DNA of 64,000 nucleotides. Source: Pseudomonadota bacterium (GTDB lineage: Bacteria; Desulfobacterota; Desulfobacteria; Desulfobacterales; RPRI01). The notes under the pieces are model-generated. The model did no database searches and had not been told where the DNA came from. It saw only the letters and a list, made by a program, of their open reading frames with translations. Where the stretch lies: NCBI GenBank assembly GCA_018901125.1, contig JAHIFE010000056.1, positions 1 to 64,000 of the forward strand. The letters run 5' to 3'. The number at the start of each line of letters is the position of its first letter. Positions within the stretch are counted from its first letter, which is position 1. The translations under genes were made by a program, and so were the position numbers. This document shows positions 18,311 through 25,926 of the stretch, piece after piece.

Positions 18311-18475
18311 GAGCCACTTTCAAAACGTTTTAGTTTGGTCAAGGTCAAGGCGGATGAAAATTTTAACCGCAGGAATACATGGAGTATTTCGAGGATAGCG
18401 CTAAAGCTTCACTAAAGTGCAAATTTTTCACCCAACGCAGAGATCGGCCAAAATGGGACGTTTTGAAACTGGCTC
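18311..18475 (+). repeat. MITE-like element, full copy (165 bp) with TTTT direct repeats
   Basis: The element begins GAGCCACTTTCAAAACG and ends CGTTTTGAAACTGGCTC. It is nearly identical to the 10395 copy over its length, including the internal AGGATAGCGCTAAAGC. TTTT flanks both sides, consistent with a 4-bp target duplication, although low complexity weakens this case. It abuts an integrase remnant. Confidence 0.87.
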
Positions 18476-18482
18476 TTTTATA

Positions 18483-18682
18483 TTAAACTTCAAGATCATC
18501 CAGAGGGCTTACCACACCATGTCCGCCTTGCAGAAGAACATGGTTTTGTGGTGGAGACGTCGTTGTGCCCCAAAAGCGTCTGAATGGTTCGGATATCCCT
18601 ACCCCGGGAGCAAATGCGTTGCAAAGCTGTGACGGAATGTATGAGTGCTGATGCGTTTGCTCAGGTGCGCCTTTTGCAATAT
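18483..18682 (-). pseudogene. Integron-type integrase, C-terminal remnant with frameshifts
   Basis: Reading the minus strand from about 18682 gives [19 protein letters not shown], then after a frame change DIRTIQTLLGHNDVSTT, then in a third frame HVLLQGGHGVVSPLDDLEV and a stop at 18483-18485. These are the HxxR box, the GH box and the typical integron-integrase tail (GG-G-V-SPLDDL) in the right order. Everything upstream is missing. It is a relic distinct from the integrase remnant at 18970-19783, whose corresponding residues differ. Confidence 0.75.
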
Positions 18683-18969
18683 CACTTTCGTGCATCATTT
18701 TCACTTTCAACAAATGGAATAGTGGAGAAGTAGTATTACATCTCGAACTTCATCCAATATTTTGCGATTTGTTTGTATTGGCATATCAGCCATAACATGC
18801 TTTATTCAAGGCCAATTTAATCTATTTTTTTCCATATTCAATACTTTTGTTGCGGCTATTATATGCCGACATAAAATTAAATCAAGCCTGATATTAACAC
18901 AGGGAAAAGTGCCCTAAAACCCCATCAATATCTTAATATCAGGGAAAATTGATCTGATAATCAATGGTA

Positions 18970-19783
18970 CTAAATTTTTTCTTGAAAGTTGTTGTATTTA
19001 TCTATATTTAGCTTCGATGGAACCATAAAAAGTCGGAAAATCCCGGTTTTGTCATTCCGGCGAAGGCCGGAAACCAGTAATTTCAATGTGTTTTGGGTAC
19101 CGGCTTTCGTCGGCATTACGGTTTGTGGACTTTTTACGAGTACATCAACTTTAGAGCTGTTGATTTTTAAAAGGCGGTCCAGAGGGCTTGAAACAGCGGA
19201 TATGTCCTTCTCCATGACATGAGTGTAAATCTCGGTGGTCTTAACGTCTGCATGGCCCATCAGTTCCTGAACTACCCGGATATTAACTCCGTTTTCCAAA
19301 AGGTGAGTAGCGAACGAATGCCGGAAAGTATGACAACTGATACGTTTAGTGATACCGGCTTTGTCAACCGCAACCTTAACGGCCTTTTGCAAACCGGACT
19401 CAAGAACATGATGACGTCGTTTTGCATTACTGCGAGGGTCGTCGCTCAGATTTTTAGACGGGAAAACATATTGCCACCTGAATTCCCTTGAAGCGGAGGG
19501 ATATTTTTTTGCCAGCGCTCCCGGCAGATAGACATCGCCGTATCCTTTTGCAAGATCTTCGCCATGAAGACGCTTTACTTTTTCCAGATGCTGTTATAAT
19601 TGCGGAAACTTTGTCATGGGTGGCCAAATGGCTTAAAAAAGCATCAATTTCTGTCTTGCCCATCTGAGTTGGATGGGTTTTGCCGCCATGAAACTTGATG
19701 TACCGCATGATCCAGTCACAGAAAGTTTGCTCGGTACGATATGCATAATGATGGTAGCGCAACACCTGACGGGTTTGGTCCAT
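18970..19783 (-). pseudogene. Integron integrase (IntI-like) with internal deletion
   Basis: The N-terminal part (19783 down to about 19610) reads QVLRYHHYAYRTEQTFCDWI...FLSHLATHDKVSA, a core-binding domain. A different frame then gives [20 protein letters not shown], the IntI-specific extra segment ([18 protein letters not shown]), [15 protein letters not shown] and [15 protein letters not shown] with the catalytic Tyr. The region that should carry the first catalytic Arg, about 110 residues, is missing at the junction, so the enzyme is dead. The 3' end reads on into a palindromic repeat (19051-19121). The IntI-specific segment separates it from Xer or phage integrases. Confidence 0.85.
19051..19121. 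repeat. REP/BIME-like pair of inverted palindromic units
   Basis: GTCATTCCGGCGAAGGCCGG and GTACCGGCTTTCGTCGGCAT are inverted versions of one GC-rich palindromic unit separated by about 25 bp. This unit type (CATTCCGGCGAA-GCCGGAA) is a common intergenic repeat in Proteobacteria and Desulfobacterota. It lies inside the 3' end of the integrase relic. Confidence 0.7.
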
Positions 19784-19815
19784 TAGTTTTGATTTCGGGT
19801 CGGGTTTGGAGAAAA

Positions 19816-19900
19816 TAGGGGGTCAAGTCTATGTTTGACTTTTCAAATAGGGGTCACCCATTAAAGGTCAGGTCAAGTCTATGTTTGACTTTTAAGGTTG
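19816..19900. repeat. Left flank of RAYT: two direct copies of a 23-bp unit
   Basis: The unit GGTCAAGTCTATGTTTGACT occurs at 19821 and again at 19871, 50 bp apart. The same unit in inverse orientation occurs at the 3' end of the transposase gene (20876-20900). The unit is itself partly palindromic (GTCAAG...TTGAC). These are probably the end sequences recognised by the transposase. Confidence 0.8.
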
Positions 19901-19915
19901 TGATATGAGATAGCA

Positions 19916-20890
19916 ATGTCACGACCACTTAGAATAGAATATCCAGGTGCATGGTATCATGTTATGAACCGGGGGCGAAGGTCTGAATCCATTTTTTCAG
20001 ATAAGCAGGATTACGGTCTTTTTCTCGATCTTTTAATTGAAGCAACAGAACTATGGAAGGTCAATATCGCTGCCTATTGTATGATGGCTAATCACTACCA
20101 TATTCTTCTTCAGACTCCGGAAAGTAATATTTCAAGATGCATGAGACACCTAAACAGCCTCTACACCCAAAGATACAACAAACATCATGGATATGACGGA
20201 ACGCTTTTTCGGGGACGATATAAGTCTGTTCTGGTCTCCAATGACAGCCATCTGCTTCAGTTGGCAAGGTATATACATAAAAACCCTGTTAAAGCCGGGA
20301 TAGTAAAACATCCTGAGGAATATCTCTGGAGTAGTTACAAGGGGTATCTTTCATTTGCCAAGAAATGGGATTGGCTGTATAAAGATTATATATTTGAAAT
20401 GATTACGCCTAAAAAGCAGGGGCGGTTGAAGGATTTTATCGCATTTATGCAGGAGGATGATTCTCCGGAAGTTATCCGGTTGTTTTCAAAAAAGAACCTT
20501 CCTTCTTTATTCGGACCGGAAAGCTTTATTGCTCAGATAAAAGAAAAATATTATCTTAAAAAAGCCAGATATGAGGTCCCGGAATCAAAGCATTTAGCGC
20601 CGGAGCCTGATGTAATAATCAGTATTGTTTGTGAGTATTACAACGTTGTCTTTGAAGATTTATTGATTTCCCGGCGAGGGGTTTTTAATAAGCCGCGAAA
20701 TGTTGCAATCTACTTATTGCGCCAAATACGTGGAGATGATCTAAACAGTATAAAAGAAGTATTTCATATAAACACATACAGCACAGTGAGCAGTATTGTC
20801 CAAAAAATTGCATGCATGACAAAAGCAGACAAGAAATTAAGAAAAGAGATTCAAACTTTAAAAGAAAAAGTAATTAAAGGTCAAATATAG
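19916..20890 (+). CDS. REP-associated tyrosine transposase (RAYT, Y1_Tnp) with C-terminal DnaA-like domain
   Basis: The 324-residue protein starts MSRPLRIEYPGAWYHVMNRG, the hallmark of RAYT proteins. It has the HUH pair in ANHYHILLQ (about residues 61-69) and the catalytic Tyr in LARYIHKNPVKAG. The C-terminal 100 residues (SIVCEYYNVVFEDLL...RQIRGDDLNSI) resemble the DnaA-C/HTH extension found in one RAYT subgroup. RAYTs cut single-stranded REP hairpins. The gene is intact and flanked by inverted repeats; its last codons overlap the right repeat. It lies between the integrase relic and the cassette-like genes, where an integron attI would be expected. Confidence 0.88.
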   Translation: MSRPLRIEYPGAWYHVMNRGRRSESIFSDKQDYGLFLDLLIEATELWKVNIAAYCMMANHYHILLQTPESNISRCMRHLNSLYTQRYNKHHGYDGTLFRGRYKSVLVSNDSHLLQLARYIHKNPVKAGIVKHPEEYLWSSYKGYLSFAKKWDWLYKDYIFEMITPKKQGRLKDFIAFMQEDDSPEVIRLFSKKNLPSLFGPESFIAQIKEKYYLKKARYEVPESKHLAPEPDVIISIVCEYYNVVFEDLLISRRGVFNKPRNVAIYLLRQIRGDDLNSIKEVFHINTYSTVSSIVQKIACMTKADKKLRKEIQTLKEKVIKGQI

Positions 20891-20900
20891 ACTTGACCCC
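20876..20900. repeat. Right flank of RAYT: inverse copy of the 23-bp unit
   Basis: The right copy ends TATAGACTTGACCCC, the inverse of the left GGGGTCAAGTCTATGTTTGAC with two differences. It includes the stop codon of the transposase gene. Confidence 0.8.
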
Positions 20901-20933
20901 ATTTCCCTTTCCATTTCCCTTTCCATTTCCCTT
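20901..20933. repeat. Short tandem repeat of ATTTCCCTTTCC
   Basis: A 12-base unit is repeated nearly three times and then runs into nine T. It directly follows the right RAYT end. Confidence 0.8.
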
Positions 20934-21008
20934 TTTTTTTGCTGTTTCTTTGAAAGCTTCTGCTGCTAAGTAAGCCGAACCGTTGGATAAATCAAGAAAG
21001 AGGAGACT

Positions 21009-21536
21009 ATGGAGAATTTATTGAATGCTGAAGTGATAAAAGCGGCTGCTTCAAGCACTTTGGGGATATTATGCCTCATGTGTCTAATTTTAGGTATCAT
21101 CGCGCTGGCATTGTTCAAGGATGCTCCCATTGGTGCAAAGTTATCTGTATTTGTGTTGCTGCTCATTGGTGCCGTCGGTTTTGGATATGTCATCACAAAG
21201 CAGCAACTGCCGAATTTGATGCCAGAGAAGCCGCATGAATTTATCTTGGGTCAATGGCAAAATGGACAGAAAATAGGCGATATTGAAGCAGGCTCAATCA
21301 TCACGTACTTCGAGGATGGGTCTTTTTCTGGTACAAATGATTCATTCGTTAAGGGGCAAGGTGAACGTAAGCAAATAAAGGGGAGATGGGAACTCAAGCA
21401 ATTGCCACCGGACAAAGGCCAGCTCGTTCTGAAATTCAACGACGGCAAACAGTGGCAAAGCACATTTAAAATCATCGACCGTAACCGAACCCATAATATT
21501 GAGGAAAACTACGATTCGGTACGGATCTCAGATTAA
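21009..21536 (+). CDS. Hypothetical membrane protein with soluble C-terminal domain
   Basis: The 175-residue protein has two transmembrane segments (about 16-38 and 44-63) and a soluble beta-rich C-terminal part (about 75-175; ILGQWQNGQ, GRWELKQLPPDKGQLVLKF) that looks like a small lipocalin-like or wall-associated domain. I do not recognise a family. AAGAGGAG precedes the ATG. The gene starts 26 bases after a GTTGGAT that fits the integron core-site pattern GTTRRRY, and it has no visible promoter, so it could be an old integron cassette. Confidence 0.65.
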   Translation: MENLLNAEVIKAAASSTLGILCLMCLILGIIALALFKDAPIGAKLSVFVLLLIGAVGFGYVITKQQLPNLMPEKPHEFILGQWQNGQKIGDIEAGSIITYFEDGSFSGTNDSFVKGQGERKQIKGRWELKQLPPDKGQLVLKFNDGKQWQSTFKIIDRNRTHNIEENYDSVRISD

Positions 21537-21859
21537 GGAATGAGAAACTGTCCTCAATTTCTCATTCATCGATTTTTTATGCCTGCCTCTCTTTATATGT
21601 AACTCTCAAGCTGCTGATTCATATAAAGAAACTGAAACGCAAAGCTATGAAAGTCGCAAGGAAAATATCCAGCAAATAAGGATAGATTTTGCGTAGCCAC
21701 AATCTTATCCTGTGGTTCAACATCATTTTATCAACCATCCCGCTCGCTTAAATATTATTTGCAGGTTTAACAAAAATTTACTATAGAATACAGTTATGTG
21801 GCTTTTTTACGGCGGGACAATTGATAAAACGCTATTCGTTATAAAATTGAGAAATATCA
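21537..21859. other. Gene-free stretch with a hairpin
   Basis: No gene is seen in 323 bases. GGATAGATTTTG at 21680 pairs with CACAATCTTATCC ending near 21711 to make an imperfect stem-loop. A GTTTAAC at 21765 and a GTTATAA at 21838, 21 bases before the next ATG, are weak matches to integron recombination boxes. Confidence 0.4.
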
Positions 21860-22324
21860 ATGAATACAAACCAAGCAAAAAAAGAGATTACTTATAAACC
21901 GAGTTCATTGCAGAAAATTATCCGTTTCACAATATTTTGTTTCTCTTTTTATATAGGCGATCAAATCGTGCGCAGCGGAGACGGTAAAATACCTTATTTT
22001 ATAATATTTGTCTTGCCGGCTATAACCCTGCTTCCTCTTATAGAAACATTTATTTGTAAAATAACATTATCAACTACCGGAATAAAGGTAAGAACCCTCT
22101 TCCGGAATTGGGCGATTGACTGGAATCAAATCACATCATGGAAAATAATTAGTAACTCAGGACAGACTGTTGGCAGTGCCGGAGTTGGAACACATTTTGT
22201 TTTTTACGTGGGTAATAAAAGCTATTCCTTAATGGAGCTTCATAAATTCAGTGCTCTAAAGCACTTCGATGAAATTAAAGATTGGATTAAAAAGCATGTA
22301 AAAAACAAAGCGCAACAGGGATAA
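21860..22324 (+). CDS. Hypothetical membrane protein, PH-like C-terminal domain
   Basis: The 154-residue protein has two hydrophobic segments (about 20-38 and 46-68) followed by a basic beta-rich domain (about 70-150; TLSTTGIKVRTLFRNWAIDW, SWKIISN) that resembles bacterial PH domains placed after a membrane hairpin. No enzymatic motif is present. It starts 21 bases after a candidate core site and ends 12 bases before an attC-like hairpin, the spacing expected of an integron cassette. Function unknown. Confidence 0.6.
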   Translation: MNTNQAKKEITYKPSSLQKIIRFTIFCFSFYIGDQIVRSGDGKIPYFIIFVLPAITLLPLIETFICKITLSTTGIKVRTLFRNWAIDWNQITSWKIISNSGQTVGSAGVGTHFVFYVGNKSYSLMELHKFSALKHFDEIKDWIKKHVKNKAQQG

Positions 22325-22335
22325 AACAACTTCTA

Positions 22336-22365
22336 ACAAGGCAAAACCGCTGATTTTTGCGTTGT
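22336..22365. other. attC-like hairpin between cassette-like genes
   Basis: ACAAGGCAAAA and TTTTGCGTTGT pair at 10 of 11 positions around an 8-base loop, preceded by TTCTA and followed by AACC. Integron attC sites commonly read TAACAAGGC...GCGTTGTNA, so this looks like a shortened or eroded attC. It is shorter (about 40 bases) than functional attC sites, and no structure or activity can be shown here. Confidence 0.4.
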
Positions 22366-22387
22366 AACCGTGAAGGATTAGAATTAT

Positions 22388-22696
22388 ATGGCAAAATTAG
22401 GAACTGATAAAAAGCCGGTAAGGTTCCGTGTTCAAACCGAAGACAGGGTGCAAGAAATTGCAGACATCTGTTCTGAAAAAGGTTGGAAATTTATCGGTGG
22501 GCTTGAACCCGATGAACCTGAGGATCTAAGTGAGGTTGAATATTTGCTGAATCCGAAAGCATTTACAACCCAACCTCGTATGGGAAATTCTGACAGAATG
22601 ACCGTTGTTCATGAACACCCCAAGGTAGGCCGAAATGATCCATGTCCATGTGGCAGCGGGTTAAAGCATAAGAAATGCTGCATGAAAAAAAATTAA
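22388..22696 (+). CDS. SEC-C motif protein (PBPRA1643-like)
   Basis: The 102-residue protein ends in a SEC-C zinc motif, [16 protein letters not shown] (residues about 83-98), with the CxC...CC ligands intact. The N-terminal part ([30 protein letters not shown]) matches small SWIM/SEC-C proteins described from Vibrio and relatives as the PBPRA1643 family; function unknown. It begins 27 bases after a GTT of the attC-like hairpin. Confidence 0.8.
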   Translation: MAKLGTDKKPVRFRVQTEDRVQEIADICSEKGWKFIGGLEPDEPEDLSEVEYLLNPKAFTTQPRMGNSDRMTVVHEHPKVGRNDPCPCGSGLKHKKCCMKKN

Positions 22697-22807
22697 GAGC
22701 TTGGCATAACCAACGGCTCGTGAAAGACGCCGGGAGCAACGCACTTATCCGGACGAACCATTTTTACGCCGGTGCCGCACAGTTCAACCGTTCACAATAA
22801 GGAAGCA

Positions 22808-24094
22808 ATGTTACCCGCTAAATTTATCTGGAAACCTTTAATTCAAAAGTTGGTAACGGGTAATTGGAAACGGTTCCGAATGTATTCTGAAACGCCCTCT
22901 TTTCCTCACAATCTTAAACAAGTGGGTCTATATCTTCATATCCCGTTTTGCAAAAACCTTTGCCCGTTCTGTCCTTATAATAGAATTGAATATGATGAAA
23001 ATTTATTTTCTCAGTATGAAGAAGCTGTCAATGCTGAAATAGAGCTGTACACTCCATATCTTAAAGATTGCGAATTCGTTTCTCTTTATATCGGAGGCGG
23101 TACCCCTACTGTGAATCTGCCTGGATTACTAAGAATAATTGAACACCTTAAACGAAACTTTTCCTTGTCTTGTGATATTTGTATCGAACTCCACCCAGGT
23201 AACATGGACAGTGAGTGCCTGGGAGAATTAAAAGATTCGGGGGTATCGATGCTATCTATTGGAATAGAATCCACTTCTGATCGTATATTAAAAAATATTG
23301 GCAGAAATCATGATGGTGAAACAGCAATCAATTCTCTTCGAAGAGCTATTAAAACAGGATTTGATTCGGTAAACGCGGATCTTATGTTTGCTTTGCCCGG
23401 GCAGAATCTCAAAGACTGGGAAAATGATTTAAAAGCACTAGTAAGCGAAGGAGTTGATCAAATAAGCACATATCCTCTTTTCTCCTTCCCATACTCTGAT
23501 TTAGGCCAATCTCTAAAAATCCGACAAGTGAAAAGGCCAGAAAGTCATCTTATCCGTTCGATGTTAAACCTTACCGATTCTTTCTTAACTGGTTCAGGCT
23601 ACAAACGCTGTGCTGTCTGGAGCTGGTTGAAGCCTTCCAAAAAGAAATTCAGTTCAATAACCAGGCACCACTATGTAGGTTTCGGCCCAAGTGCAGCTTC
23701 AATGACCGGTAAGGATTTCTATGTAAACACATTCGATGTCGCGTCTTATGCTGAAACACTGCCAAACAAGAGGCCCATTGCCCTTTCAATGCCGGTTAAT
23801 CAACGTCTTGAGATGGCTTATTGGCTCTATTGGCGTGTCTATGAATTGAAAATATACCAAAAAGATTTCCAGAATCTCTTTGGCGAAGAACACACTATAG
23901 AATCTACTTTTTCAAAAATTATCAAACCATTTGAGCTTGCAGGAATGATAGATAAAAATAATGGGGGATACCAGGTCACGGATTCAGGGGCATATTGGAT
24001 ACATCGTCTTCAGAACGAGTATAGCCTCAATTATATAAACAGGCTTTGGGGTTCCTGCAGGCGGGAATCATGGCCGTCGGGGGTTTCCCTTTAA
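22808..24094 (+). CDS. HemN-like radical SAM protein
   Basis: From the ATG at 22808 (AAGGA just upstream) the protein is 428 residues. The radical SAM CxxxCxxC is at C48, C52 and C55 (HIPFCKNLCPFCPYN), followed by IGGGTPT near 90 and a HemN-like region up to about 400. The first half resembles coproporphyrinogen dehydrogenase and other HemN-like enzymes. The usual HemN motif CxxxCxxCxC lacks its fourth Cys here (CPY), so it is probably a HemN-like paralogue, for example a methyltransferase or heme chaperone relative, and not HemN itself. It overlaps the next radical SAM gene by one base (TAATG). Confidence 0.82.
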   Translation: MLPAKFIWKPLIQKLVTGNWKRFRMYSETPSFPHNLKQVGLYLHIPFCKNLCPFCPYNRIEYDENLFSQYEEAVNAEIELYTPYLKDCEFVSLYIGGGTPTVNLPGLLRIIEHLKRNFSLSCDICIELHPGNMDSECLGELKDSGVSMLSIGIESTSDRILKNIGRNHDGETAINSLRRAIKTGFDSVNADLMFALPGQNLKDWENDLKALVSEGVDQISTYPLFSFPYSDLGQSLKIRQVKRPESHLIRSMLNLTDSFLTGSGYKRCAVWSWLKPSKKKFSSITRHHYVGFGPSAASMTGKDFYVNTFDVASYAETLPNKRPIALSMPVNQRLEMAYWLYWRVYELKIYQKDFQNLFGEEHTIESTFSKIIKPFELAGMIDKNNGGYQVTDSGAYWIHRLQNEYSLNYINRLWGSCRRESWPSGVSL

Positions 24095-24987
24095 TGATCA
24101 ATAAGTTGCTAAGCTGGTTTTCCTATAGTTTTAAGACTTTTATCCTGAGAAAGGAATTACCCTATCTCTTTGGCATTGTGATAACCGACAAATGCAACTT
24201 GAATTGCTTTTATTGCGAAAGTAAAAATTCAGGGCGATATCATTTTTCATTTGAACAAGCCAAAGACACAATTAATAGCGCATATCAACGGGGACATCGG
24301 TCACTCTACTTCACAGGCGGAGAACCCATGATTTGGGAAGACAAAGGTCATACGCTTGATGAGTTAATTCAATATGCCCGTAAGGTTGGATTTCTTGAAG
24401 TATTTATTTTCACCAATGGGACAATTCCTCTGTCTATAAAACAATGCAATTATATCGTTACTGTCGATGGGCCGAAAAGCATTCACGACCAAATTCGGAA
24501 CAATTCATATGCGCTGGTTCTTAAGAACGTTGAGAATGCGGTAACCAAAGCTGTTTTTGTATCCATTACTTTCAGCAAGGCAAACTTTCGTTATTTGGAT
24601 CAATTCGTAAAAGAGGTGACCGGGACAAAATTATTTCGGGGTATTTCATTCAATTTATTAACTCACTGGCCTGAAATAGTTGAAGAGCATGGAGTTTCTC
24701 CGGAGGAAAGGAAACATCTTCTTGACAAGATTTGGGAATTAAAAAAGAAAGGGTATCCCATTGTTCTTTCGAAGGCGGCATACAAAGGCTTAAGGAATAA
24801 CGACTGGAAACGCCCCATACCTCAAATCGAATTGGGTACCAAAGACAATATATTTACATGTTGCAGGGACGTAGGCAATCCAGCTATATGTGAAAATTGT
24901 GGGTACGCAAATTGTGTCGAGGTTTCACAAATACTTGCTTTAAAGCCTTCAGCCATGTGGCAGGTAATACGTATGTTAGGAGCTTAA
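24094..24987 (+). CDS. Radical SAM protein with C-terminal Cys cluster
   Basis: I start at the ATG at 24094, which overlaps the previous stop (TAATG) and implies translational coupling; the frame is open further upstream. The 297-residue product has CxxxCxxC at C34, C38 and C41 (DKCNLNCFYCESK), TGGEPM near residue 76, and a C-terminal Cys-rich stretch (FTCCRDVGNPAICENCGY, then ANC) that could hold an auxiliary cluster as in SPASM-like enzymes. Lys/His-rich peptide targets are not visible nearby. Substrate unknown; the coupling says it works with its upstream radical SAM partner. Confidence 0.82.
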   Translation: MINKLLSWFSYSFKTFILRKELPYLFGIVITDKCNLNCFYCESKNSGRYHFSFEQAKDTINSAYQRGHRSLYFTGGEPMIWEDKGHTLDELIQYARKVGFLEVFIFTNGTIPLSIKQCNYIVTVDGPKSIHDQIRNNSYALVLKNVENAVTKAVFVSITFSKANFRYLDQFVKEVTGTKLFRGISFNLLTHWPEIVEEHGVSPEERKHLLDKIWELKKKGYPIVLSKAAYKGLRNNDWKRPIPQIELGTKDNIFTCCRDVGNPAICENCGYANCVEVSQILALKPSAMWQVIRMLGA

Positions 24988-25013
24988 TCACAAAGGAAAA
25001 ATGAGTGTGTAAA

Positions 25014-25241
25014 ATGAAAGAAATTAAAATTTCAGAAGAGCCGATTGAGCTCTATAAAATCTTGAAGTTCGAAAATATGGTCGATAGCGGCGGTGAAGCA
25101 AAATATGTGATTTCTGAGGGTCAGGTTATGGTAAACGGAAAAATCGAAACCAGAAAAAGAAAAAAGATTTTTTCAGGTGATATCATAGAATTTGGAGAAA
25201 ATAAAATTCGTGTACAAGTCAAAGAAGAAAAGGAAAAGTAA
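25014..25241 (+). CDS. S4-domain RNA-binding protein (YbcJ-like)
   Basis: The 75-residue protein is essentially one S4 domain: FENMVDSGGEAKYVISEGQV followed by MVNGKIETRKRKKIFSGD. It matches the small YbcJ/YaaA-type S4 proteins that bind RNA, probably ribosomal. It starts 26 bp after the second radical SAM gene and ends three bases before the next gene, so all four genes probably share a transcript. Confidence 0.85.
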   Translation: MKEIKISEEPIELYKILKFENMVDSGGEAKYVISEGQVMVNGKIETRKRKKIFSGDIIEFGENKIRVQVKEEKEK

Positions 25242-25244
25242 TTT

Positions 25245-25535
25245 ATGACAATCGAGCTCACAACACTGCCTGATGCCGAGGTGTCCTGTGAAAACTGCAA
25301 GGCCTGCTGTTGCCGTTTGGAAGTAATGCTTATTACCGAAACCGGAGTGCCCGATATTTTCATTAAGATGGATAAATGGGGAGGAATGACCATGGCGCGG
25401 GAAGAAGATGGCTGGTGTTCGGCCTTGGACCGAAACACCATGCTTTGTAATATTTATGAGAATCGGCCATTAAATTGCCGTGAATTTAAGATGGGGGAAT
25501 ACGAGTGCCTTTACGAGCGAGCCGCCAATCTGTAA
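25245..25535 (+). CDS. Short YkgJ-family cysteine-cluster protein
   Basis: The 96-residue protein has CENCKACCCR near residue 17 and CNIYENRPLNCREF near residue 70, the two halves of the YkgJ metal-binding pattern, at about the minimum family length. It follows the S4 gene by three bases. Function is unknown; a zinc or iron site is likely. Confidence 0.85.
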   Translation: MTIELTTLPDAEVSCENCKACCCRLEVMLITETGVPDIFIKMDKWGGMTMAREEDGWCSALDRNTMLCNIYENRPLNCREFKMGEYECLYERAANL

Positions 25536-25926
25536 ATTGCATAAAAATGCAAATGTTCGTGCCAAGATTAATCCGAATCGTTGGAATGATATACTATGTT
25601 TTTATGTTAAAATTCAAAAAAGCATTCCAGTGATGATCTTTTAAGTTTTTCTGCCCATGAAGAATGGGATGAAGATACCGTAGAAGACCTGTATCCAGCT
25701 TTGAAGTATAAGGAATATTTGCATTAAGTACGAATTATAAGATTCAGGTTGATATAAGTCTTATGATAGATGAAATCCCTCCCTTTGCGAAAATTGAGTT
25801 TAAATAAAATAGCGAACACTTGAGTCAGTTTCAAAAAGTAGCAATTCCATTTGATCCTTATGTGCTGGATATCTGTATTGAATTTTGCGGAACAAATGGA
25901 TTCACATTAATTTATGGGGATGCTTT
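25536..25926 (+). other. Gene-free stretch with a small coding relic
   Basis: A frame at about 25610-25728 reads SDDLLSFSAHEEWDEDTVED and ends LYPALKYKEYLH plus stop, but it has no start codon and looks like the tail of a lost small gene. GAGTCAGTTTCAAAAAG at 25823 resembles one end of the dispersed repeat. No promoter could be assigned to the kinase gene that follows. Confidence 0.4.

Noticed and set aside
22703-22800. GCATAACCAACGGC and surrounding GC-rich bases as another attC site
   Set aside because: The left box looks plausible but no inverse partner (GTTATGC) lies at the right end, so the pairing needed for attC is missing.
25823-25840. GAGTCAGTTTCAAAAAG resembling one end of the dispersed repeat
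   Set aside because: Single degenerate end without body or partner; not listed as a separate copy.
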